Source: an uncultured Clostridia bacterium (GTDB lineage: Bacteria > Bacillota_A > Clostridia > Christensenellales > CAG-138). Taken from it: a DNA stretch of 11,823 nucleotides. The notes below the pieces were generated by a model, which was not told the origin of the DNA, searched no databases, and saw only the letters and a program-made list of their open reading frames with translations. The stretch spans positions 1-11,823 of the forward strand of contig CAMYWS010000021.1 of assembly GCA_947302865.1 (NCBI GenBank), in the 5' to 3' direction. Positions 6,494-11,823 of this stretch are shown here, one piece after another; positions within the stretch are counted from its first letter, which is position 1; each line of letters starts with the position of its first letter. The translations under genes were made by a program, and so were the position numbers.

Positions 6494-6562
6494 GGAGAAT
6501 GAAAGAACTCTCCGGAAGGAGAATCGACCTGCCGGGCACGCTGCGACGAAATTGTGACAATC

Positions 6563-6597
6563 AAGCAAACTCTTTTCCGAAGGGCTTGCTTTTTTTA
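6563..6597 (+). terminator. Rho-independent terminator of the MATE-ATPase fusion gene
   Basis: AAGCAA (6563-6568) pairs with TTGCTT (6586-6591), and after one mismatch CTCTT (6570-6574) pairs with AAGGG (6580-6584, one G-T pair). A run of T follows to 6596. It lies 70 bases past the stop codon; the right arm also serves as the putative -35 box of htpG. Confidence 0.88.
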
Positions 6598-6614
6598 TAC
6601 AGCGGGGCTATCAT
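6586..6614 (+). promoter_or_regulatory. Putative promoter of htpG
   Basis: TATCAT (6609-6614) is a good -10 box. At exactly 17 bases upstream lies TTGCTT (6586-6591), a weak -35 that is also the right arm of the preceding terminator. The predicted transcription start, near 6621, falls inside the CIRCE operator, the usual arrangement for HrcA-repressed genes. Confidence 0.55.
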
Positions 6615-6618
6615 AAGC

Positions 6619-6645
6619 TTGGCACTCGAAAGACGAGAGTGCTAA
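6619..6645. promoter_or_regulatory. CIRCE operator (HrcA repressor binding site)
   Basis: TTGGCACTC (6619-6627), nine bases, GAGTGCTAA (6637-6645). The right arm matches the CIRCE consensus TTAGCACTC-N9-GAGTGCTAA exactly and the left arm has a single change (A to G at its third base). HrcA binds CIRCE and blocks transcription until heat or protein-folding stress draws away the GroE chaperonin. The site covers the predicted htpG start point, 22 bases before the ATG. Confidence 0.95.
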
Positions 6646-6667
6646 AACATCTTTTTTGAGGCGTACT

Positions 6668-8530
6668 ATGAGCAAGAAACAATTCAAAACGGAATCCAAG
6701 AAGCTTCTGGACCTGATGATCCATTCGATCTATACCCATCGCGAGATCTTTCTGCGCGAGCTGATCAGCAACGCGTCCGACGCGATCGACAAGCGTTACT
6801 ACGCCGCCATGCAGCGCGGCGAGACCGGCGTGGATAAAGAACAGTTTACGATCCGGCTCGAGCCGAACAAGGACGCAAGAACGCTGACGATCACAGACAA
6901 CGGCTGCGGCATGAGCGCCCTCGAGCTGGAACAAAACCTCGGCACGATCGCAAAAAGCGGCACACAGGCGTTCCGCGCGGAGCATGAAAACGCCGAGGAC
7001 ATCGACATCATCGGTAAATTCGGCGTCGGCTTCTACGCGGCGTTCATGGTGGCAAAGAAGGTCACGGTCTGGTCGCATAAGGAAGGCGAAGAAGCGGCGG
7101 TCTGGGAATCCGAGGGCGAGGACGGCTACACGGTAAAGCCCGCGAATTACGAACCGATCGGCACGAAGATCGTGCTGACATTGAAAGACGACGGCGATGA
7201 GGAATCGTACGGCGAATTCCTGGAGACCTACCGGCTTGAATCGCTCGTCAAAAAGTACAGCGACTACATCCGCTATCCGATCAAGATGCAGGTCGAGCGT
7301 TCCCGCAAGAAGGAGGACAGCGACGAATACGAAACGGTCGTCGAGGACAAGACGCTGAACAGCCGCGTTCCGCTGTGGCGTAAGAACAAGAGCGAGATCA
7401 CAAAGGAAGAATACGCGCAGTTTTATAAGGACGCGTTCCATGATTTCGAGGACCCGATCACCACGCTGCACGTCAACACGGAGGGCATGCTGTCCTATAC
7501 GGCGCTGCTCTATATCCCGAAGCGTCCGCCGTTTGATTTCAACACGAAGGACTTCAAGCGCGGACTGAAGCTCTACGCAAACGGCGTCATGATCATGGAG
7601 CACTGCGAGGAGCTTCTGCCGGAATACTTCAACTTCGTGCAGGGGCTGGTCGACTCCCCCGATCTGTCGCTGAACATCTCGCGCGAAATGCTGCAGCACG
7701 ACCGGCAGCTTTCCGCCATCGCGAACAATCTCAAAAAGAAGATCCTTTCCGAGCTTCTTCGCATGCAGCGTGAGGAGCGCGAGACCTACGAGGAATTCTA
7801 CAAGGCGTTCGGACGTACGCTGAAGTTCGGCGTGTATGACAAGTTCGGCATGAATAAGGACTTCCTGAAGGACACGCTGCTGTTCTTCTCGCGTAAGCAG
7901 GACAAGCCCGTGACCTTAAAGGAGTACGTCGACGCGATGCCCGAAGCGCAGAAGGATATCTATTACGCCGCCGGCGAAACGCTTTCTCAGGTCAAGAAGC
8001 TCCCGCAGGCGGAGCGCGTCGCGGACGCGGGCTACGACATCCTGTGCCTGACCGAGGACGTTGACGAGTTTGCGCTCAGGATCCTCGAATCGTATCAGGA
8101 AAAGCCGTTCAAGTCTGTCTCCGACCCGGATCTCGACCTTTCCTCCGAAGAGGAGAAGAAGGCGTTTGAACAGCGCGCCGAGGAAGAAAAGCCGCTTATG
8201 GAACGCGTGAAAACCGCGCTCGGTGACAAGGTGCGCGACGTGCGCCTGACCGACCGGCTGAAATCCGCCGCCGCGTGTCTTGCGGGCGACGAGGGCATGA
8301 GCGTGGAGATGTACAAGGTGCTGCGGCAGACGCCGAACGGCGCGAATATCCCGATGACGTTCTGCCTCGAGCTGAACCCGGACCATCCGGTCTTTGCAAA
8401 GCTTAAGGAGCTCGACGACGAGCAGCTCAAAGAGTACGCGGAGCTCTTGCTTGCGCAGGCAAAGCTCATCGCGGGACTGCCGCTGGACGATCCCGCCGCA
8501 TTCGCTGATGCGGTCTGCAAGCTGATGTAA
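6668..8530 (+). CDS. htpG: Chaperone HtpG (Hsp90 family)
   Basis: A 620-residue full-length bacterial Hsp90 (E. coli HtpG has 624), a cytoplasmic ATP-driven dimeric chaperone. The N-terminal ATPase domain shows ELISNASDAIDK with Glu31 (catalytic) and Asn35 (Mg/ATP), DNGCGM with Asp77, GTIAKSGT (92-99, the ATP lid), and IGKFGVGFYAAF around 115-126. The middle domain carries YIPKRPPFDF, KLYANGVMIMEHCEELLPEY and the NISREMLQ catalytic-loop region with its conserved Arg. The C-terminal dimerisation domain follows. Start at 6668 is preferred over the in-frame TTG at 6656: GAGG lies six bases before it and it gives the usual MSKKQFKTES start. Own promoter, CIRCE operator and terminator make it a stand-alone heat-shock unit. 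Confidence 0.98.
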   Translation: MSKKQFKTESKKLLDLMIHSIYTHREIFLRELISNASDAIDKRYYAAMQRGETGVDKEQFTIRLEPNKDARTLTITDNGCGMSALELEQNLGTIAKSGTQAFRAEHENAEDIDIIGKFGVGFYAAFMVAKKVTVWSHKEGEEAAVWESEGEDGYTVKPANYEPIGTKIVLTLKDDGDEESYGEFLETYRLESLVKKYSDYIRYPIKMQVERSRKKEDSDEYETVVEDKTLNSRVPLWRKNKSEITKEEYAQFYKDAFHDFEDPITTLHVNTEGMLSYTALLYIPKRPPFDFNTKDFKRGLKLYANGVMIMEHCEELLPEYFNFVQGLVDSPDLSLNISREMLQHDRQLSAIANNLKKKILSELLRMQREERETYEEFYKAFGRTLKFGVYDKFGMNKDFLKDTLLFFSRKQDKPVTLKEYVDAMPEAQKDIYYAAGETLSQVKKLPQAERVADAGYDILCLTEDVDEFALRILESYQEKPFKSVSDPDLDLSSEEEKKAFEQRAEEEKPLMERVKTALGDKVRDVRLTDRLKSAAACLAGDEGMSVEMYKVLRQTPNGANIPMTFCLELNPDHPVFAKLKELDDEQLKEYAELLLAQAKLIAGLPLDDPAAFADAVCKLM

Positions 8531-8536
8531 CGAAAC

Positions 8537-8566
8537 AAAACCTTCCCTGCAGCGGGAAGGTTTTTT
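8537..8566 (+). terminator. Rho-independent terminator of htpG
   Basis: AAAACCTTCCC (8537-8547) pairs perfectly with GGGAAGGTTTT (8554-8564) around a six-base loop, with the T-run continuing to 8566. It sits six bases after the htpG stop. Confidence 0.95.
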
Positions 8567-8588
8567 ACGCTAAAGAGATCCCCATGCC

Positions 8589-8631
8589 ACAGCAGCATAA
8601 ACCCCCCGGGACAGCTGCTGTTTTCTTTTTT
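8589..8631 (+). terminator. Second hairpin plus T-tract downstream of htpG
   Basis: ACAGCAGC (8589-8596) pairs with GCTGCTGT (8614-8621) around a 17-base C/G-rich loop and is followed by TTTTCTTTTTT (8621-8631). It looks like a backup terminator in tandem with the htpG one; I see no gene between them for it to serve. Confidence 0.6.
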
Positions 8632-8756
8632 GCCCGCATGTATTGCACCATAACGATACGCCTTTCCTTGTTTTCAAAAACAAGATACCATCGTTTCCGG
8701 AGCGGAACCGTGGAAAAATGCCGAATAAAAACGACGGTCCTCTGTTGTTTGATGCT
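8632..8756. other. Gene-free, hairpin-rich spacer between htpG and the lipoprotein gene
   Basis: No believable coding frame. It holds an 18-base perfect inverted repeat, CTTGTTTT (8667-8674) with AAAACAAG (8677-8684) around CA, enclosed by AACGAT (8652-8657) and ATCGTT (8690-8695). A second small hairpin follows, TTCCG (8695-8699) with CGGAA (8703-8707), then ACCGT (8707-8711) with ACGGT (8734-8738). The stretch is more AT-rich than the genes around it. No convincing promoter was found on either strand, so a structured RNA is only a possibility. Confidence 0.4.
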
Positions 8757-8788
8757 AAAAGGGCCGCATGCGAACATGCGGCTCTTTG
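8757..8788 (-). terminator. Terminator of the tsaD-MATE-lipoprotein operon (bidirectional form)
   Basis: CCGCATG (8764-8770) pairs with CATGCGG (8775-8781), extended on both sides by G-C, G-T and three A-T pairs, with a four-base loop. On the minus strand the loop is TTCG, the very stable UUCG tetraloop, and the stem is followed by TTTT. It lies 17 bases past the lipoprotein stop. On the plus strand it also ends in TTT, so it may stop transcripts from both sides. Confidence 0.85.
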
Positions 8789-8805
8789 TGTTGTGTCACA
8801 TTTTG

Positions 8806-9777
8806 TTACGGCGTTTCAAAGGTTACGTTGCCGAGCATGCGCTCCGCGGCAAGCCGTCGCAGCGCGCGCACCCAGATATCCTCCCCTTCAGGACTCAGGT
8901 GACATCTGCCGTCGCTGCAGTAGTTTTTTGCAAGCTCCCTGTTTTCATCCTCCAGTTCCGCGGAAAAATTCAGAAAAGTGACGCCTTTTTCCGCACAAAG
9001 CGCAGCGAGCCGGATGTTGAAATCCTGCATTTTGATGTTTTCCTTTTTCAGAAACGCCTTGATCGTTTTGTTTTTGATAAACTCGTCCCGCACCGGAAGC
9101 ACCCCCTGCACGATCAGTTCCACATCCGGATTCTTCTCCAAAATGAGATCAACGATCTTTTCAAAGTAGCCATACGTCTCATCCCAATCGCGGAAGCCCA
9201 GATCGTTCAGACCGAGCAGCAGAAACGCTTTCTTCGCGCCTGTCTGCTTGATGCCTTCAGTGAGAGACGTGCTGCGTCCCCGCACGAGAAAGTTTACCTC
9301 TTCCTTATCGATCCGATTCTTGCTCGCGATCTTGGCACTCATCTTGGAGATTGACATGAACTGTGCTTTCCCGAGATACCCCGGCACGTCGGTGTTTCGT
9401 TTGCCAAGCACATAGTTCTTAAAATAGGACGTCAGCGAATCACCGATGAACACCGCATCGTCAAAATAGCTGTCAAATTCACCAGTGTCAAGACGCGCAT
9501 TGCCAACGAACGTCGGCGTTGGCTCCGCTGTTTCGGTCGGCTCGGCCGTTTCGACCGCTTCCGGGGTCCGGATCGGCGCATCCGGCAGCTGTTCCGGTGC
9601 TGTCGTCAGCACCACAACGATATCCTCGTCCAGTTCTGCCGGCTTTTCCGTCGCGGCGGAAGCGTCTGCCATGGCCGGTACCGCTGTCGTCATTACAGCA
9701 GGTTCCGCAGGTGATCCGCCGCAGGCAAGCAGCAGGAGCATGCACAGGGCGATTATCAGAATACGAATGATTCTCAT
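8806..9777 (-). CDS. SGNH/GDSL-family hydrolase lipoprotein
   Basis: A 323-residue predicted surface lipoprotein. Residues 1-18 are a signal peptide ending in LLLLAC, with Cys19 as the lipidation site. Residues 20-105 are a flexible Ala/Pro/Thr/Glu-rich linker with a repeated ETAEPT. The SGNH hydrolase domain runs from about 106: block I FIGDSLT (nucleophile Ser114), block III LGLNDLG (Asn191), and block V CSDGRCHLSPEG (His293, with Asp289 three residues apart instead of the usual two). Such enzymes remove acyl or acetyl esters from lipids, peptidoglycan or polysaccharide; the substrate here is unknown. AAGGAGG lies 10 bases before the ATG at 9777 but only about one base before an in-frame ATG at 9786, so 9777 is preferred. 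Last gene of the operon, 38 bases after the MATE gene. Confidence 0.9.
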   Translation of the reverse strand: MRIIRILIIALCMLLLLACGGSPAEPAVMTTAVPAMADASAATEKPAELDEDIVVVLTTAPEQLPDAPIRTPEAVETAEPTETAEPTPTFVGNARLDTGEFDSYFDDAVFIGDSLTSYFKNYVLGKRNTDVPGYLGKAQFMSISKMSAKIASKNRIDKEEVNFLVRGRSTSLTEGIKQTGAKKAFLLLGLNDLGFRDWDETYGYFEKIVDLILEKNPDVELIVQGVLPVRDEFIKNKTIKAFLKKENIKMQDFNIRLAALCAEKGVTFLNFSAELEDENRELAKNYCSDGRCHLSPEGEDIWVRALRRLAAERMLGNVTFETP

Positions 9778-9815
9778 ATGAAACATTCCTCCTTGAAAAG
9801 ATGATGCCGATGTGC

Positions 9816-11219
9816 TTACAGCACGTCCATCGGCTCCGGATACATGCGCAAACAGCGTCTGCGCACGATCATCGAAACCGTAAAGTGCGTCAGCGCGGTC
9901 AGCGCCCACGAGATGGGATAGGAGAGGTACACCATCCAGAGCTCGGGGTGCAGCGGGAAGATGAAATAGATCCACAGAAGCCGGAATACGCACGAGCCGA
10001 GCAGCGAGATGACTGTGGACAGCGTGGACTTGCCCAAACCTCTCAGAACGCCCGAGCCGACTTCCATGAACGCAAGTGTGAAATACGGCGCAATGTTGAT
10101 ATAGAAGCGCGTGTACGCGGTTTCGAGCGCGAGATCGCTGCCGTTCTGGATATACAGGGACAGCAGCGGATGGCGCAAGATCAGCAGGATCGCCGCTGCA
10201 GCGATCGCCACGAGTCCCGTCACGAAATAGCAGCAGCGCATGACAGTGCCGATGCGCTTGTACTTCCTTGCGCCGTGGTGCTGGCTTGTGAACGTGACCG
10301 CCGCCTGATAGACCGAGTTCGTCGCGACGTACGCAAAGCCCTCGAGGTTCGTCGCCGCCGCGTTGCCGTCGATGACCGCGGACCCGCCCGGGCACATGGT
10401 ATTGTTGATGCCGATGATGGTACTCTGGATCAGCATGTTCGAAAGCGAAAACAGCATGCCCTGCACCCCCGCGGGCAGACCGTCGCGGATGATCTCCTTC
10501 ATCGCCGCGCCGGTGATGCGAAGCTTTCTGAGTTCCAGGCGGCACCAGCCGGAATCGCGCATCAGCACGATCCCGAGGATCACGACGTTCGCCGCGTTCG
10601 CAATGACCGTGGCGTACGCGACGCCGTCGACCGACATGCCGAACGCAAGCACGAACAGAAGATTCATGCCGACGTTCAGAAGCCCCGTTGCCGTCAGGAT
10701 AAAGAGCGGCGTTCGCGTGTCGCCCTTTGCGCGGAAGATCGCGATCAGATAGTTTGACACCGCTAAAAACGGCGCGCCGGCAAAATAGATGCGCGTGTAC
10801 AGCGTCGCAAGCTCCAGAACGTACCCTTCGTCGCCTAAAAGTTTCAAGATCGGTCGGCTCACAAACAGCCCGACGAGTGCGCAGATCGCGCCGAACAGCG
10901 CCGCCATGACGAGCGAGGTATGCACCGACTGCGAGGTCGCTTCTTTGTCTCCTCTGCCGATGTTTCGCGCGACAACGACGTTTGTGCCGATCGCAAAGCC
11001 CGAAAAGATGTTCAGGATGAAGTTGATCATCGCGCCGCAGGTGCCGATCGCGCCGATCGCGCCATCTACGCCGGACATACCGGCAATGATCATATCGGCG
11101 GCGTTATAGAGCATCTGCAGAAGATTCGTCGCCATCAAAGGCAGCGCAAACAGAAAGACCTTGCCGAGCAGAGGTCCTTCAAGCAGGTTCATGTCCCTTG
11201 ATCTGCGAAGCGAACTCAT
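9816..11219 (-). CDS. MATE family efflux transporter
   Basis: A 467-residue, 12-helix MATE/MOP-superfamily transporter of usual length, exporting an unknown compound by cation antiport. The N-terminal pattern is typical: DMNLLEGPLLGKVFLFALPL, then NLLQMLYNAADMIIAGMSG and the GTNVVVARNIGRGD loop, with the second half repeating the layout (GLPAGVQGMLFSLSNMLIQS). Unlike the MATE gene at 4739-6493 it has no extra ATPase domain and belongs to a different branch. ATG at 11219 is chosen because AAGGGG lies six bases upstream; an in-frame GTG at 11225 is less likely. Only 9 bases separate it from tsaD upstream, so the two are almost certainly co-transcribed. Confidence 0.95.
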   Translation of the reverse strand: MSSLRRSRDMNLLEGPLLGKVFLFALPLMATNLLQMLYNAADMIIAGMSGVDGAIGAIGTCGAMINFILNIFSGFAIGTNVVVARNIGRGDKEATSQSVHTSLVMAALFGAICALVGLFVSRPILKLLGDEGYVLELATLYTRIYFAGAPFLAVSNYLIAIFRAKGDTRTPLFILTATGLLNVGMNLLFVLAFGMSVDGVAYATVIANAANVVILGIVLMRDSGWCRLELRKLRITGAAMKEIIRDGLPAGVQGMLFSLSNMLIQSTIIGINNTMCPGGSAVIDGNAAATNLEGFAYVATNSVYQAAVTFTSQHHGARKYKRIGTVMRCCYFVTGLVAIAAAAILLILRHPLLSLYIQNGSDLALETAYTRFYINIAPYFTLAFMEVGSGVLRGLGKSTLSTVISLLGSCVFRLLWIYFIFPLHPELWMVYLSYPISWALTALTHFTVSMIVRRRCLRMYPEPMDVL

Positions 11220-11228
11220 AAACACCCC

Positions 11229-11823
11229 TTATACGACGGACAGATACGGCGTCGCGTTCAGGTCAAGTCCGTCGCGGCGTCCTTTCATCAGAAGATAATA
11301 CCCGGCGCTGCCGATCATGGCGGCGTTGTCGGTGCAGTATAGAAAATCGGGACAGCAGAAGCGGATCCCCTTTTTCTTTGCTTTTTTCGCAAGCATTTCG
11401 CGCAGCGCCGCGTTTGCGGACACGCCGCCCGCGAGCACGAGCGTATCGCTCGCCGCGCGGACCGCCTTGTCCGAGAGGATCGAAACGACCTCGTACTGGA
11501 AGCTTGCCGCGACGTCCGCGCGGTTCACTTCCTCCCCTTTCTGCTCCGCGGTGTGCAGCAGATTGATGACCGCGGTTTTGAGCCCCGAAAAGCTCATATC
11601 GAATTCGTCCTCGCGCTCGTTGAACGCGGAACGGAAGCGGAACGCTTTCGGATCGCCCTCCCGTGCAAGCTTTTCAAGCTCCGGACCGCCGGGATACGGC
11701 AATCCCAGTACGCGCGCAACCTTGTCGAACGCCTCGCCCGCCGCGTCGTCGCGCGTGCGGCCGATCAACGTGCAGCGGTCGTAATCGTGCACCCGCACGA
11801 TGTGGCTGTGCCCGCCCGACGCG
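11229..11823 (-). CDS. tsaD: tRNA N6-adenosine threonylcarbamoyltransferase TsaD, C-terminal part
   Basis: The last 198 residues of a protein usually about 340 long; the N-terminus with its HxxxH metal motif lies beyond the right edge. TsaD, with TsaB and TsaE, transfers the threonylcarbamoyl group to A37 of ANN-decoding tRNAs (t6A), an essential cytoplasmic step. Identified by ASGGHSHIV at the edge (SGGHT metal/nucleotide motif, here with Ser), DDAAGEAFDKVARVLGLPYPGGP, FSGLKTAVINLL, LAGGVSANAALR and CTDNAAMIGSAGYYLL. The reading frame continues to the right edge, so the GTG at 11798 is an internal codon and not a start. First visible gene of the operon with the MATE transporter and the lipoprotein. 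Confidence 0.97.
   Translation of the reverse strand, partial: ASGGHSHIVRVHDYDRCTLIGRTRDDAAGEAFDKVARVLGLPYPGGPELEKLAREGDPKAFRFRSAFNEREDEFDMSFSGLKTAVINLLHTAEQKGEEVNRADVAASFQYEVVSILSDKAVRAASDTLVLAGGVSANAALREMLAKKAKKKGIRFCCPDFLYCTDNAAMIGSAGYYLLMKGRRDGLDLNATPYLSVV

Noticed and set aside
6499..6645. 48-codon frame just after the MATE-ATPase fusion
   Set aside because: The purine-rich site is too close to its ATG, and the frame runs through a terminator, the htpG promoter and the CIRCE element.
6611..7699. 362-codon minus-strand open frame inside htpG
   Set aside because: Exact antisense of htpG, whose identity is certain. No promoter or ribosome site, and composition is that of a shadow frame.
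8565..8651. 28-codon minus-strand frame with a Gly-Gly site followed by three Cys, like a tiny peptide precursor
   Set aside because: Most of it is the antisense of the second hairpin/T-tract, and it ends inside the htpG terminator. The ribosome site is weak, there is no promoter, and no processing genes lie nearby.
9778..10545. Upstream extension of the lipoprotein frame across the second MATE gene
   Set aside because: It is an out-of-frame shadow of the MATE gene; the signal peptide, lipobox and AAGGAGG site fix the start at 9777 (or 9786).
9801..10757. 318-codon plus-strand open frame opposite the second MATE gene
   Set aside because: Arg/His/Asp-rich antisense of a clear 12-helix transporter; no membrane or domain signal of its own.

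Overview
The window looks like an ordinary chromosomal stretch of a GC-rich member of the class Clostridia (Bacillota), probably an uncultured gut or rumen lineage. The reasons are Shine-Dalgarno-led genes with sigma-A type promoters, a CIRCE operator ahead of htpG, a MATE protein carrying a SpoIIAB/RsbW-like ATPase domain, and Tim44-like and zinc-ribbon membrane proteins of a kind common in Clostridia. GC content is high (high fifties per cent by eye), so stop codons are rare and long antisense open frames are frequent but meaningless. I saw no tRNA, rRNA, CRISPR array, insertion sequence or phage gene. No gene-free stretch exceeds 300 bases; the longest, about 275 bases after htpG, is described as a feature.

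Layout. (1) Bases 1-1118, minus strand: the N-terminal part of an exported protein (possibly an endonuclease I-like nuclease) runs off the left edge. Upstream of it lies a membrane protein with an N-terminal zinc ribbon. Each has its own promoter, and a strong terminator separates them. (2) Bases 1119-1322: a divergent promoter region. (3) Bases 1323-4607, plus strand: a Tim44-like membrane protein with a C-terminal zinc ribbon, a MalY/PatB-type PLP enzyme, a flavodoxin-fold NAD(P)H oxidoreductase 7 bases after it, and a TspO/MBR membrane protein preceded by a perfect hairpin. (4) Bases 4675-6597: a strong promoter, one long gene fusing a MATE transporter to an anti-sigma-factor-type ATPase domain, and a terminator. 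(5) Bases 6586-8566: htpG as a single-gene unit with promoter, CIRCE operator and terminator. (6) Bases 8567-8805: a gene-free, hairpin-rich spacer. (7) Bases 8806-11823, minus strand: tsaD (running off the right edge), a second MATE transporter and an SGNH-hydrolase lipoprotein, tightly spaced as an operon and ended by a terminator with a UUCG loop.

How the genes fit together. HtpG is a stress chaperone apparently under HrcA control. TsaD belongs to the universal t6A tRNA-modification pathway. The two MATE proteins are separate transporters of unknown substrate: one is tied to an ATP-binding regulatory domain, the other sits in an operon with a surface lipoprotein hydrolase. The divergent zinc-ribbon/Tim44-like pair may work together at the membrane. 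The most unusual points are the MATE-ATPase fusion, the CIRCE-controlled htpG, the tspO leader hairpin, and the structured spacer after htpG.
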